Source: Bacteroidia bacterium (lineage in GTDB: Bacteria > Bacteroidota > Bacteroidia > NS11-12g > UBA9320). Taken from it: 59,306 bases of DNA. Within the stretch, counting starts at the first letter, position 1, and the number at the start of each line of letters is the position of its first letter. Below, piece by piece: positions 6,704 through 15,731 of this stretch. The translations under genes and the position numbers were made by a program. The stretch is from contig JADLGN010000017.1 of the NCBI GenBank assembly GCA_020849295.1, positions 1 to 59,306 of the forward strand, given 5' to 3'. The notes beneath the pieces are model-generated. The model had not been told where the DNA came from. It searched no databases and saw only the letters and a program-made list of their open reading frames with translations.

Positions 6704-7008
6704 ACATAAAAGAATTACACACAAAAGAAAAACCTGTTTAAGCAATTTCTCTTTTTAGAAGTGAATTGGGAAATGCAACAGCTATTCAAATTTTGCAAGG
6801 CGAGAAATTAAAAGAGCATATCACCAAAACTCCTGCACTTATGATTTGCGTGGAAGGAGAAGTAATTTTTGAAAACGAAAAAGGCATTAATGAACCACTA
6901 AAGTCAGGTGATTATGTAAACATTGAACCAATGGTGAAGTATTGGTTGACGGAAAAATGTCTCGTCCTAGAAAAAGTTTACAGTTTTTATTTATTAATCC
7001 TGAAATAA
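6700..7008 (+). pseudogene. Cupin-domain protein interrupted by an in-frame stop
   Basis: The frame starts at ATG 6700 (MNIKELHTKEKPV), meets TAA at 6739-6741, then continues open to 7008 with FRSELGNATAIQILQGEKLK, then ITKTPALMICVEGEVIFENE and LKSGDYVNIEPMVKYW, which is a small single-domain cupin. The C-terminal residues (KVYSFYLLILK) no longer look like a cupin strand, and the 17-bp repeats begin there, so the 3' end was probably replaced as well. A re-start at TTG 6766 would lack the N-terminal strand. It is best read as a dead gene. Confidence 0.65.
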
Positions 7009-7079
7009 GTTTACAATTCATTTTTAGTTCTGAAATAGGTTGACTTTATGAAAAGAGGATAAGTCAACTTATTTCGGGA
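6965..7079. repeat. Cluster of 17-bp repeats, possible insertion-sequence end
   Basis: Three direct copies occur at about 30-bp spacing: TCCTAGAAAAAGTTTAC (6965-6981, weaker), TCCTGAAATAAGTTTAC (6998-7014) and TTCTGAAATAGGTTGAC (7028-7044). An inverted copy, GTCAACTTATTTCGGGA, lies at 7063-7079. Repeated terminal motifs of this kind are seen at the ends of some insertion sequences (for example the IS21 group). No transposase frame is nearby, so this would be a remnant. It lies exactly at the change from accessory to core DNA. Confidence 0.5.
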
Positions 7080-7149
7080 TATGGTATTCTAAAAGAAAAA
7101 TAATAAATTCACATAAAACAATAATTCCCAATTAAGTTAAACTTACAAT

Positions 7150-8028
7150 TTACGATTTAGCTTTTCTTACACTTTTCTCAATTTCGTCCCATTCGTCAGG
7201 TTTTATCATGTCTAGAAAATTAAATTCACCTGCACCTTTCAACCACTCTCCACCGTCTATTATTATTTCTTCACCATTCATAAACGCTGAGTAATCAGAG
7301 ATAAGATAAGATGCAAGATTAGCAAGTTCATGATGTTCACCAACTCTTCCCAATGGTATTTTTTTTACAAAATCAATTTTATTTGAAAGTTCTTGAGGAA
7401 ATAATCTGTCCCAGGCACCTTTGGTTGGAAATGCACCCGGAGAAATTGTATTAAATCTGATATTGTATTTTGCCCATTCTACAGCAAGAGATTTTGAAAT
7501 GGCAAGAACTCCCGCTTTGGCTGCTGCAGATGGTACTACATATCCTGAACCTGTGCTTGCATAAGTTGTAGTAATACTTAATACATTGCCGGTTTTTTTG
7601 TTTTTTATCCAGTAATTGCCGAATGCAAGAATACAGTTTTTACTACCTTTTAGTACAATGTCGAGTATAATATCAAAGGCTCGGTTTGATAATCTTTCGG
7701 TTGGCGATACAAAATTTCCGGCTGCATTATTTACAAGTGAAGTTGTATATCCAAATTCTTCTATTACTTTGTTAAGTGCATTTTCAACTTCGTTGTAATT
7801 TCTAATATCGCATTGCACTGCCAATACCCGGTTGCCGCTTGTGTTTTCTATTTCTTTTGCAGTGTTTTCAATTATTTCCAGTCTGCGTCCCCAAATACTT
7901 ATTTTTGCCCCAAGACTTGAAAAACACTGTGCCATACTTTTGCCAAGACCAGTTCCACCACCGGTTATTACAATTACTTTATCCTTTAGGACATCTTTAG
8001 ATAACATTATTTTTGATGAGTCAATCAT
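7150..8028 (-). CDS. SDR-family oxidoreductase, 2,4-dienoyl-CoA reductase-like
   Basis: This 292-residue protein is a short-chain dehydrogenase with TGGGTGLG (22-29) for NADP(H) binding and NNAAG (100-104). The catalytic region does not use the ordinary YxxxK motif. It has Tyr156, Ser167 and Lys171 (TTTYASTGSG, VPSAAAKAG), with the same 11- and 15-residue spacing as mitochondrial-type 2,4-dienoyl-CoA reductases. The C-terminal NGEEIIIDGGEWL and PDEWDEIE segments also match that group. It would reduce 2,4-dienoyl-CoA esters during breakdown of unsaturated fatty acids. It starts 13 bp after the corA gene and is probably co-transcribed with it, although the two functions are not obviously linked. 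Confidence 0.85.
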   Translation of the reverse strand: MIDSSKIMLSKDVLKDKVIVITGGGTGLGKSMAQCFSSLGAKISIWGRRLEIIENTAKEIENTSGNRVLAVQCDIRNYNEVENALNKVIEEFGYTTSLVNNAAGNFVSPTERLSNRAFDIILDIVLKGSKNCILAFGNYWIKNKKTGNVLSITTTYASTGSGYVVPSAAAKAGVLAISKSLAVEWAKYNIRFNTISPGAFPTKGAWDRLFPQELSNKIDFVKKIPLGRVGEHHELANLASYLISDYSAFMNGEEIIIDGGEWLKGAGEFNFLDMIKPDEWDEIEKSVRKAKS

Positions 8029-8041
8029 TTTTTTTATACAA

Positions 8042-8989
8042 TTAAAGCCATTTTTTTGCTTTAAAAATAATAAATGTTAAAACAAAAATTATAAACATAG
8101 CCGAAACCGAAAAAAGATAGCCGTGTTTCCATGTGAGTTCGGGCATATATTGAAAATTCATACCATAAATACTTGCTATAAGCATTGGAGGCATAAAAAA
8201 CAAACTTACTATAGTAAAAATTCTAATACTGTTGTTTTGTTCAAAGGTTATAAGATTGTTTAAAGTACTGTCAATAAAATCCAGTCTGTTAAAATTAAAT
8301 TTTATATAATCAATTACTGATTCAAGGTCTTTTACCGAGATATCAAGTTCTTCTTCGGTTTTAGAGTTAAGAAATGTAGCTTTTTTAATAAAGCTTATCA
8401 TTAGTTTTTTATCAATGCAGTTTTGCATAAGCATTATCAGATATTCTCTGTATTGGTTAAGTTTCAAAATTAAAAGTTTACTTGTATGTTTATTGGTAAT
8501 TATTTCTTTTGATAATTTAGAAATTTCTATTGAAATATCTTCTACAAAATCTGCTACTGATGAAATTTTAAGGTCAATAATACTTAAAAAAATCTCTGAA
8601 CTACCCATTTTATTTCCTTGCAACAATAGTTTTTTGGCAGTTTCTGAAAATGATTTAGAATTATAATCGCGGTTTGTAATTAAAAACTTTTTTCCAATAA
8701 AGAAATTTACAATTTTTGATGTGAAAGAAATTTTATCTTTTACAATAAAATTTGAATTGCACATAAGGTAATTTTTAAATTCGGAGAATCTGGCACTTTC
8801 TTCAATTTCGATAAATTCATCTCGTGCAAATGGCTCAATTCCCATAAATTTTTCAATCAAGTTTGTTTCTTCATAAGTGCAATTAAGCATATCAATCCAT
8901 ATTACATTTGATTTATCTAAAGTGTTTATAATATTAAAATCTTCAGATACCTCAATGATTTTGTTTTTCAAATAATATATCGAAATCAT
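8042..8989 (-). CDS. corA: CorA-family divalent cation transporter
   Basis: This 315-residue protein has the CorA plan: a soluble N-terminal domain of mixed sheet and helix, a long helix with acidic residues (about 200-250), and two C-terminal membrane helices with the signature YGMNF at the end of the first. The tail after the second helix is basic (KAKKWL). It would form a pentameric Mg2+/Co2+ channel in the inner membrane. It is divergent from the MBL gene (41 bp between them) and precedes the SDR gene. A second corA paralogue of different sequence lies at 49059-49988. Confidence 0.9.
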   Translation of the reverse strand: MISIYYLKNKIIEVSEDFNIINTLDKSNVIWIDMLNCTYEETNLIEKFMGIEPFARDEFIEIEESARFSEFKNYLMCNSNFIVKDKISFTSKIVNFFIGKKFLITNRDYNSKSFSETAKKLLLQGNKMGSSEIFLSIIDLKISSVADFVEDISIEISKLSKEIITNKHTSKLLILKLNQYREYLIMLMQNCIDKKLMISFIKKATFLNSKTEEELDISVKDLESVIDYIKFNFNRLDFIDSTLNNLITFEQNNSIRIFTIVSLFFMPPMLIASIYGMNFQYMPELTWKHGYLFSVSAMFIIFVLTFIIFKAKKWL

Positions 8990-9015
8990 ATTAGCAAATT
9001 AAAGTGTTTTATTTA

Positions 9016-9023
9016 TAAGTTTG
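9016..9023 (+). promoter_or_regulatory. -7 promoter element for the MBL hydrolase gene
   Basis: TAAGTTTG matches the Bacteroidetes -7 consensus TAnnTTTG. It ends 7 bp before the TTG start at 9031, so transcription would begin at or just before the start codon and the mRNA would be nearly leaderless. No clear -33 TTTG is present. Confidence 0.5.
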
Positions 9024-9030
9024 CACTGTT

Positions 9031-9792
9031 TTGAAAGTAACTTTTTTAGGCACAGGCACATCTCAGGGAGTTCCTATAATTGGCTGCCCTTGCATGGTTT
9101 GCACAAGCATAAGTGAAAATGACCAAAGGTTGAGAAGTTCTGTTTATATTGAAACTGACGGAAAATATTTTGTAATAGATACCGGTCCTGATTTCAGACA
9201 ACAAATGCTTAGAGAAAAAATAAAAAAACTAGATGCTGTAATTTTTACTCATTCACACAAAGATCATATCTGCGGTTTTGACGACATAAGAGCTTTTAAC
9301 TATATAAATAAAAAACCTGTTGATGTTTATCTTGAAGAAAATGTATTGAATGCCATAAAGCGTGATTTCTTCTACATTTTCGAAGAGTTTAAATACCCTG
9401 GCGTGCCAGAAGCAAATTTTCATTTAATAAAAAATGAAGATTTTTACATAGAAGGCGTAAAAATTGTCCCAATCAGGGTTCATCACTTTAAAATGCCGGT
9501 ACTTGGTTTTAGGGTTGGAAATTTTACTTATATAACTGATGCTAATAATATAAGTGATGAAGAAATTGAAAAAATAAAAGGAACAGAAGTACTTGTATTG
9601 AATGCTCTTAGATTAGAAAAACATATTTCTCATTTTTCGTTGGATGAAGCAGTAGAAATGTCGAATAGAATAAAACCTGCCAAAACTTTCATTACTCATA
9701 TAAGCCACCAAATGGGGACTCATAGCAATACAAATGCAAGATTGCCTTCAAATATTCAATTGGCGTATGATGGATTAACTATTGAAATTTGA
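9031..9792 (+). CDS. MBL-fold metallo-hydrolase (PhnP-like)
   Basis: This 253-residue metallo-beta-lactamase-fold protein starts at TTG 9031; no ATG is available and the conserved first strand KVTFLGTGTSQGVP begins right after it. The metal-binding motif HSHKDH is at residues 74-79, further ligands lie in RVHHF and YITDAN, and the final His is in THISH. CPCMVC (19-24) is a Cys-rich loop also seen in PhnP-type phosphodiesterases. The family hydrolyses cyclic or ester phosphates; the exact substrate is not known here. It is convergent with the coiled-coil gene, 6 bp apart. Confidence 0.85.
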   Translation: MKVTFLGTGTSQGVPIIGCPCMVCTSISENDQRLRSSVYIETDGKYFVIDTGPDFRQQMLREKIKKLDAVIFTHSHKDHICGFDDIRAFNYINKKPVDVYLEENVLNAIKRDFFYIFEEFKYPGVPEANFHLIKNEDFYIEGVKIVPIRVHHFKMPVLGFRVGNFTYITDANNISDEEIEKIKGTEVLVLNALRLEKHISHFSLDEAVEMSNRIKPAKTFITHISHQMGTHSNTNARLPSNIQLAYDGLTIEI

Positions 9793-9798
9793 TTTTTT

Positions 9799-10761
9799 TT
9801 ATCTCAAAATAAATGATGCTCTGCCTATCAGATTGTCATTATGTATAAGTTCTATAGAATATGTACCTTTCTTGAAATTTGCTTTTTGAGTATAAAAAAT
9901 TGTAGTTTTTACCAAATCATTTTGGTAGTTGATGGTTTTTGTAAGCGTTGACAACTTATCAGTATCAGACAATGTGGGATTATCTTCGGTAAGAACTTCT
10001 TTATTTGTTCCAATCAATCGTACAACAATGTCTTTATCGCCTGGTTCTACAAGTTTATTTTCTAATATCGAAAATGAAATTTTAAGCTTATCTGTTTGTC
10101 GTGCTTTGTATGTTTCTTCTTCTTTTGAGCCTTTTACGCGTACTCCAGTTACTTTAAGATCTGCAATACTCAAATTGCTTGATTTTACTTTTTCGTCAAG
10201 TATATTTTTTTCTTCTTCAAGTGTTTTGGCTTTATTTTGAGCATCAGTAGCTATAGTTTCTGTTTGTAATACTTTTTCAATTAGTTCTTTATTACTTTGT
10301 GTAAGTTCTGCGTTTTTATCTTCAAATACTTTTTGTAATGATTTTAATTTTTCAATTTCGGCTTTAGCTTCAAGCAATAGCTTAGGGTTTGCAACGCTTG
10401 CCTGTTTAATTTTTTTTGCAAGTTGAATTGTTTTTTGATCTAATTGTTCTTTTAATGAAGTATTATCAACCAACAGATTTGTATTATTCTGCATAGCTTG
10501 TTCCAATTGAGATTTTATATCTGCAAGCTGATTGTTGAGGTCGGTTTTTTCTTTATTGTATTTTGATACAGCATCTTTGTATTGCTGCTCATAAGAAATT
10601 CCGTTTTCTCCATGTGTACTTTTGTAGTATTTGTAATACAAATAGCAATTTGCTAAAAAAGAAATTGCAAAAAGCACAGGAAAAATTATACTTCCAAACG
10701 AACCTTTTTTACCTGAATCTTCGCTTGACTGATCTGAGTTATTTCCTTCAAATTCTGACAT
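9799..10761 (-). CDS. Membrane-anchored coiled-coil protein (conserved hypothetical)
   Basis: This 320-residue protein has a short acidic/Ser-rich cytoplasmic N-terminus, one membrane helix at about 24-43 (SIIFPVLFAISFLANCYLYY), a long coiled coil at about 60-190 (many E/K/Q/L heptads), and a compact beta-rich C-terminal domain from about 195 (DLKVTGVRVKG ... GTYSIELIHNDNLIGRASF). The layout suggests a periplasmic scaffold or spacer protein anchored in the inner membrane. No enzyme motif is visible. It stands alone, with about 180 bp of AT-rich DNA upstream and a convergent neighbour downstream. Confidence 0.7.
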   Translation of the reverse strand: MSEFEGNNSDQSSEDSGKKGSFGSIIFPVLFAISFLANCYLYYKYYKSTHGENGISYEQQYKDAVSKYNKEKTDLNNQLADIKSQLEQAMQNNTNLLVDNTSLKEQLDQKTIQLAKKIKQASVANPKLLLEAKAEIEKLKSLQKVFEDKNAELTQSNKELIEKVLQTETIATDAQNKAKTLEEEKNILDEKVKSSNLSIADLKVTGVRVKGSKEEETYKARQTDKLKISFSILENKLVEPGDKDIVVRLIGTNKEVLTEDNPTLSDTDKLSTLTKTINYQNDLVKTTIFYTQKANFKKGTYSIELIHNDNLIGRASFILR

Positions 10762-10941
10762 AATATTTGTTTTATTTACAATTTAAATCCTTGCAATTTT
10801 AATTTTTTTTTTTGATATAATTTAAAAATAATTACCTTTAATAAAACTATTTTAAATTGGTTTTTTAAATAATGAAAAAAAGAACGATAAAGATATTTTA
10901 AGATTAAATATAGAATATGAATTTTAATTTTAATACAAAAT

Positions 10942-11595
10942 CTACTTTCTTTTTTTAGATAAATAACTTTTTAATAAACCAAAAAATAATGGTAAGGTTG
11001 AAATAAACAACACGCCTACAACTACAAGTTCGAAATTCTTTTTCACAACTTCTATTTGTCCAAACCAATACCCACCCAAAGTGCAAATACTAACCCATAA
11101 TATTCCTCCAATTATGTCAAACAACAAGAATTTAGGATATTGCATTTCGCCTACTCCTGCTACAAAAGGAGCAAATGTGCGTACTATAGGTACAAATCTT
11201 GCCATAATTATTGTTTTAACTCCATATTTTTCATAAAATTCTTCAGTTTTTGCAATATGTTTTCTGTGAATTATATATTTCCCTCTGAATTTCCAGTCAA
11301 CTGCATGGTCTCCTAAGAATTTGCCTATCCAGTAATTTGTGTTATCTCCAAGAATTGCTGCTATTATTAATAAAAATATCAATAGAAAGATATTTAAATC
11401 TCCTAATGCAGCAAAGCTTCCGGCTACAAATAATAAAGAATCGCCTGGAAGAAAAGGCATTATTATTACTCCTGTTTCAATAAATATTATACAAAACAAA
11501 ATTACATAAGTCCAATTTCCGTATTTTACTAAAATCAACTTAAGGTTTTCATCTAAATGAAGGAAAAAGTTAAAAAATGTATTGATAAGTTCCAT
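10942..11595 (-). CDS. DedA-family (VTT domain) membrane protein
   Basis: This 217-residue protein has four to five membrane helices and the DedA motifs: FLPGDSLLFVAG (about 49-60), GDNTNYWIGKFLG, then FYEKYGVKTIIMARFVPIVR and TFAPFVAGVGEM. DedA proteins translocate polyprenyl phosphate or phospholipid carriers across the inner membrane and affect envelope stress resistance; which lipid this one handles is unknown. The start is ATG 11595, only 5 bp after a -7 element, so the mRNA is predicted leaderless. It lies downstream of purA, with 44 bp between. Confidence 0.9.
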   Translation of the reverse strand: MELINTFFNFFLHLDENLKLILVKYGNWTYVILFCIIFIETGVIIMPFLPGDSLLFVAGSFAALGDLNIFLLIFLLIIAAILGDNTNYWIGKFLGDHAVDWKFRGKYIIHRKHIAKTEEFYEKYGVKTIIMARFVPIVRTFAPFVAGVGEMQYPKFLLFDIIGGILWVSICTLGGYWFGQIEVVKKNFELVVVGVLFISTLPLFFGLLKSYLSKKRK

Positions 11596-11600
11596 TGGCG

Positions 11601-11608
11601 CAAAAATA
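11601..11608 (-). promoter_or_regulatory. -7 promoter element for dedA
   Basis: On the minus strand this reads TATTTTTG, a match to TAnnTTTG, 5 bp before the ATG of the DedA gene. Transcription would start about at the start codon. No -33 TTTG at the usual distance. Confidence 0.5.
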
Positions 11609-11639
11609 GGTTCTTAAATCAATCTTTAAAATTTTAAAA

Positions 11640-12908
11640 TTAATTACAGTAAATAGTTTCTTCTCTATCTGGCCCAACTGAAATAATACTTATAGGACAC
11701 TTGGTTTTTGCAGAGATGTTATTACAATAATTCTTAAAAGAAGTCGGTAATTCTGAATAATTTCTCAATACACTCAGGTTTTCGTTCCAGCCTCTGAAAT
11801 TTTCATAAACCGGAGTAATGTGGCTATCGGCGATATCAAATGGAAGCATTTCATAATTTTCATTGCCTGTTTTGTATGAAACACAAACATTAATATTTTC
11901 TATTCCACTTAGTACATCGCTTTTCATCATTACAAGTTCGCTTACACCATTTATCATTACAGCGTAATTTAAAGCGGGCAAATCAAGCCAGCCTGTACGG
12001 CGGGGTCTGCCTGTAGTTGCTCCGAATTCCATACCATTCTGTCGTATTTTCTCGCCAAGTTCATCGTTTAGTTCTGTAGGAAACGGTCCACTGCCAACGC
12101 GTGTACAATATGCTTTGAAAATGCCTATAACTTTATTTATTGCTTTTGGGGGAACTCCAAGTCCTGTGCAAACACCACCGGCGGTAGTATTGCTGCTTGT
12201 TACAAACGGATAAGTTCCGAAATCAATATCGAGAAGACTTCCTTGAGCACCTTCGGCAAGTATTTTTTTATTTTGGATTATGGCATTGTTAATATAGTAT
12301 TCGCTATCTATAAATTTAAAGTTTCTTAAAAATTCAAGTGATTCAAAAAATGGTTTTTCAATTTCCTCAAGATTAAATTCTGTATATGATAGATTTTGAA
12401 TTAGCTTTAAATGTTTATTAGTGAGTTCACGATATTTTGATTCAAAGTCATAAGTTAATATATCTCCCATTCTAAGTCCATTTCTTCCGGTTTTGTCCAT
12501 ATATGTAGGACCAATACCTCTAAGCGTACTACCTATTTTTTTATCACCTTTTGATGCTTCATTTGCTGCATCAAGCACTCTGTGAGTTGGAAGAATTAAA
12601 TGAGTTTTTTTAGAAATTAGCAAGTTATTTTTTATGTCAATACCTTCATTTGCTATATTTTCAATTTCTTTATTAAGTCTTTGAGGATCTGCTACTACAC
12701 CATTGCCAATTATATTTATACAGTTTTCTCTGAAAATACCCGAAGGAATAGTATTCAAAACAAATTTTTTACCATTAAAGTGTAAAGAGTGCCCTGCATT
12801 GGGCCCGCCTTGAAATCTTGCTACTATATCGTATTGTGGTGTTATAAAATCGGCAATTTTGCCTTTGCCTTCATCTCCCCACTGAAGCCCTAATAATACA
12901 TCTACCAT
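11640..12908 (-). CDS. purA: Adenylosuccinate synthetase
   Basis: This 422-residue enzyme joins aspartate to IMP using GTP to give adenylosuccinate, the first step from IMP to AMP. The GTP-binding loop GDEGKGK is at 11-17, followed by FQGGPNAGH, STLRGIGPTYMDK, EGAQGSLLDIDFGTYPFVT and TTGRPRRTGWLD, all family signatures in order. The length is normal. It follows the fur gene by 45 bp on the same strand and may be read from the same transcript. No purine regulator site is visible. Confidence 0.96.
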   Translation of the reverse strand: MVDVLLGLQWGDEGKGKIADFITPQYDIVARFQGGPNAGHSLHFNGKKFVLNTIPSGIFRENCINIIGNGVVADPQRLNKEIENIANEGIDIKNNLLISKKTHLILPTHRVLDAANEASKGDKKIGSTLRGIGPTYMDKTGRNGLRMGDILTYDFESKYRELTNKHLKLIQNLSYTEFNLEEIEKPFFESLEFLRNFKFIDSEYYINNAIIQNKKILAEGAQGSLLDIDFGTYPFVTSSNTTAGGVCTGLGVPPKAINKVIGIFKAYCTRVGSGPFPTELNDELGEKIRQNGMEFGATTGRPRRTGWLDLPALNYAVMINGVSELVMMKSDVLSGIENINVCVSYKTGNENYEMLPFDIADSHITPVYENFRGWNENLSVLRNYSELPTSFKNYCNNISAKTKCPISIISVGPDREETIYCN

Positions 12909-12953
12909 TTTTTTTTGTTTTTATTGAAATATTCTAATATTTTTTTTGAGGTG

Positions 12954-13442
12954 TTAAGATTTGACCATATTGTTACAGTTCAGGCAAAGTCCATTTTCAT
13001 CAACTTTTGGTTTGCCAAATAAATTCATTGCGTGGTGGTCAATTTCATAGTTAAGCAATTCGCCTATTGTTTTTTCTGTTTGAACAAGCCTTGGGTCGCA
13101 AAACTCTGTCACTTTGCCGCATTCAAGGCATATCAAATGGTCGTGTTGTTTGTATCCGTATGCTTGCTCATAAAATGCAATATTTTTTCCAAACTGATGT
13201 TTTATTACCAATCCGCATTCAAGCAAAGTATCTAGAGTATTATAAACTGTAGCACGGCTTACTCTGTAATTTCTATTTTTCATTTGAATATATAGAGTAT
13301 CTACGTCAAAATGATTTTTACTACTGTATATTTCTTCAAGTATCGCATATCTTTCGGGTGTTTTGCGAAGATTATTTTTTTCGAGATAATCATTGAATTT
13401 TTTTCTTACTTCTTGCTTTATTTCATTTGATATTTTCGTCAT
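12954..13442 (-). CDS. fur: Fur-family transcriptional regulator
   Basis: This 162-residue protein has an N-terminal winged helix (RKTPERYAILEEIYS, then VSRATVYNTLDTL) and a C-terminal metal-binding domain with His100-Asp101-His102 and two CxxC zinc sites (Cys105/Cys108 and Cys153/Cys156). Family members sense Fe2+, Zn2+ or peroxide; the sequence does not decide which, so the symbol is for the family. A -7 element ends 8 bp before the ATG. It lies between the rsh gene and purA on the same strand. Confidence 0.88.
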   Translation of the reverse strand: MTKISNEIKQEVRKKFNDYLEKNNLRKTPERYAILEEIYSSKNHFDVDTLYIQMKNRNYRVSRATVYNTLDTLLECGLVIKHQFGKNIAFYEQAYGYKQHDHLICLECGKVTEFCDPRLVQTEKTIGELLNYEIDHHAMNLFGKPKVDENGLCLNCNNMVKS

Positions 13443-13450
13443 TTTGCTTT

Positions 13451-13458
13451 CAAAAGTA
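13451..13458 (-). promoter_or_regulatory. -7 promoter element for the Fur-family gene
   Basis: The minus strand reads TACTTTTG (TAnnTTTG), 8 bp before the ATG at 13442. It lies in the 44-bp gap after the rsh gene, so the regulator can be transcribed on its own. Confidence 0.5.
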
Positions 13459-13486
13459 TAATAGATTTTATTTATGTTTTAATTAT

Positions 13487-15715
13487 TTAATCAACATTTT
13501 GACGTGTTACGACCATATACTTATCTATTTCTTTAATTTTATCAATTAGTATTTTAAGATGCGATGTGTCTGACAGAAGAACTGTAAGTTCACCTTCAAA
13601 AGTACCGTCATAAGAATGAAAAGAAATATTTTTCATGTTTACTTTCAAATCTTTTGATATTACATCTGTAATTCTGCTTACAATTCCAACATCGTCAATT
13701 CCTTTTATATTTATCATTGTTTCGTAATCTTGAGTTTTTACATAGGAATCTGCCCAGCGTGCTTTTATTACCCGGTAGTCATATTTACTCATAAGAGAAA
13801 TTGCGTTTTTGCAGTTTGTTCTATGAATTTTAATGCCTTCGCCAATAGTGATAAAACCTATAATTTCATCTCCGGGTAATGGAGAACAGCATTTGGCAAT
13901 CGAATAATCAATTTCTACATCTTCTTCGCCTATTATTATTGTATCGCCTTTTTTAGGTTCTGGTTTGCCTTTTTTATCTTTCTTTTGATTTTTTAATTGT
14001 AACAGAGATTCTCGTTGTTCAATTTCTGTGATTTTTATAATTTGATTGATTGAAATTTTTTCTTTAAACAGTTTTTCCTGCGCAATAAGAGAATATAATT
14101 CAAATTCAGTGGGAGCCTTAAAGTAATTGCACACTAAATTAATATTGTAAGTGTCAAAATTTATTTTCTCTTTAATAAATTTCTTTTCTAATATTTCTTT
14201 TCCCTTTTCAGCTAGTAGTCTTTTTTCTTCTTTAAAGTAGTGTTTTATTGTATTTTTAGCTTTACCTGTAACTACATAATTTAGCCAATCAATATTAGGT
14301 TTTTGTTTAGCAGAAGTCAATATTTCAACTTGGTCGCCATTTTGTAATTTATGGCTCAACGGTACTATTTTATTGTTAACTTTGGCTCCAATACAATTTA
14401 TACCAATGTCAGTGTGAATTTCAAATGCAAAATCAAGTGTAGTAGCATTTACAGGTAACTTTATTAATTTACCTTGAGGTGTGAATATAAAAACTTCTTC
14501 AGAAAGAAAATTGGAATAAAATTCTTCAACAAAATCAATTGCACTATTATCTGTATTTTCAAGCATTTCGCGAATTCTGCCAAGCCATTGGTCATAGTTA
14601 CTTACTTCTTTTGAATTTTCTTTGTATTTCCAATGAGCAGCATACCCTTTTTCTGCTATTTCGTCCATTCTTGTTGAACGAATCTGCACCTCTACAAATT
14701 TTCCTAATGGTCCCATTACTGTAATATGTAGCGATTCGTAACCATTTGCTCTAGGAGTTGTAATCCAGTTTCTAAATCTTTCAGGATTTGGTTTGTACAA
14801 ATTTGTTACAATACTATATGCCCCCCAGCAATATTTAAATTCATCGTTTTTATGGCAGTCAATTATTATTCTAATAGCAAACAAGTCGTAAACCTGTTCA
14901 AATCCGACCTTCTGGGTTTTCATTTTGTTATAAATTGAATAAACAGACTTAGGTCTTCCTTTTATTTCAAATTTTACATTAAGTGTTTCAAGCCTTTGTT
15001 TTAAAGGTTTAATAAATGTTCTTATAAATTTATTGCGATCTTCTTTTGTTTGATTTAGGTTATTGGTAATTTCTCTGTATTTTTCGGGTTCAGTATATTT
15101 TAATGATAAATCTTCAAGTTCGGTTTTTATTGCATAAAGTCCTAATCTATGAGCCAGAGGTGCATAAAGATATAATGTTTCTGAAGCAATCTTAAGTTGT
15201 GAACCTCTGCTCATAAATTCAAGTGTACGCATATTATGAAGTCGGTCGCATATTTTTATTAATATTACCCTTACATCATCACTGATAGTAAGAAGCATTT
15301 TACGAAAATTTTCTGCTTGAGGGGATTCTTTGCTATCATTAAAAACTCCTGAAATTTTTGTTAAACCATCTATAATTGATGTAACTTTTTTGCCAAATTT
15401 TTTATTAATAAAATCAAGGTCAACATGTGTATCTTCAACCAAATCGTGCATTAGGGCACAAGCAATAGAAGTTGTGCCAAGCCCTATTTCTTCTGCCGCT
15501 ATTTGAGCTACTGCCAAAGGATGAAAAATATATGGTTCGCCAGATTTTCGCCTCATTTCTTTGTGAGACTCTGCTGATAATTCAAAAGCATCTCTGATTA
15601 ATTTTTTGTCTTCTTTAGTTACTACTCTTTTTGCAGAACGCAATAAATGCCTATATTTCTTTAAAATTTCTTTTTTTTCTAATTCTTCGTGCGATATAGG
15701 CAGTGTGTTTAACAT
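13487..15715 (-). CDS. RelA/SpoT-family (p)ppGpp synthetase/hydrolase
   Basis: This 742-residue long-form RSH protein makes and breaks down the alarmone (p)ppGpp. In order: an HD hydrolase domain at about 40-190 (PYIFHPLAVAQIAA, MHDLVEDTHV, ICDRLHNMRTL), a synthetase domain at about 250-380 (GRPKSVYSIYNKM, RANGYESLHITVMGP), a TGS domain at about 415-475 (VFIFTPQGKLIKLP), a zinc-finger/helical region (AKCCSPLPGDEIIGF) and a C-terminal ACT domain. The intact HD motif (HD-ED) and synthetase motif suggest a bifunctional enzyme, as is common in Bacteroidetes. A -7 element sits 8 bp before the ATG. Confidence 0.95.
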   Translation of the reverse strand: MLNTLPISHEELEKKEILKKYRHLLRSAKRVVTKEDKKLIRDAFELSAESHKEMRRKSGEPYIFHPLAVAQIAAEEIGLGTTSIACALMHDLVEDTHVDLDFINKKFGKKVTSIIDGLTKISGVFNDSKESPQAENFRKMLLTISDDVRVILIKICDRLHNMRTLEFMSRGSQLKIASETLYLYAPLAHRLGLYAIKTELEDLSLKYTEPEKYREITNNLNQTKEDRNKFIRTFIKPLKQRLETLNVKFEIKGRPKSVYSIYNKMKTQKVGFEQVYDLFAIRIIIDCHKNDEFKYCWGAYSIVTNLYKPNPERFRNWITTPRANGYESLHITVMGPLGKFVEVQIRSTRMDEIAEKGYAAHWKYKENSKEVSNYDQWLGRIREMLENTDNSAIDFVEEFYSNFLSEEVFIFTPQGKLIKLPVNATTLDFAFEIHTDIGINCIGAKVNNKIVPLSHKLQNGDQVEILTSAKQKPNIDWLNYVVTGKAKNTIKHYFKEEKRLLAEKGKEILEKKFIKEKINFDTYNINLVCNYFKAPTEFELYSLIAQEKLFKEKISINQIIKITEIEQRESLLQLKNQKKDKKGKPEPKKGDTIIIGEEDVEIDYSIAKCCSPLPGDEIIGFITIGEGIKIHRTNCKNAISLMSKYDYRVIKARWADSYVKTQDYETMINIKGIDDVGIVSRITDVISKDLKVNMKNISFHSYDGTFEGELTVLLSDTSHLKILIDKIKEIDKYMVVTRQNVD

Positions 15716-15723
15716 GTATTGTG

Positions 15724-15731
15724 CAAAAATA
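15724..15731 (-). promoter_or_regulatory. -7 promoter element for the RelA/SpoT gene
   Basis: The minus strand reads TATTTTTG (TAnnTTTG) 8 bp before the ATG at 15715, predicting an almost leaderless mRNA. No good -33 TTTG is present. Confidence 0.5.

Noticed and set aside
7150..8028. SDR protein lacking the YxxxK active site
   Set aside because: The dienoyl-CoA reductase group uses Tyr, Ser and Lys with a different spacing, and all three are present at the right distances.
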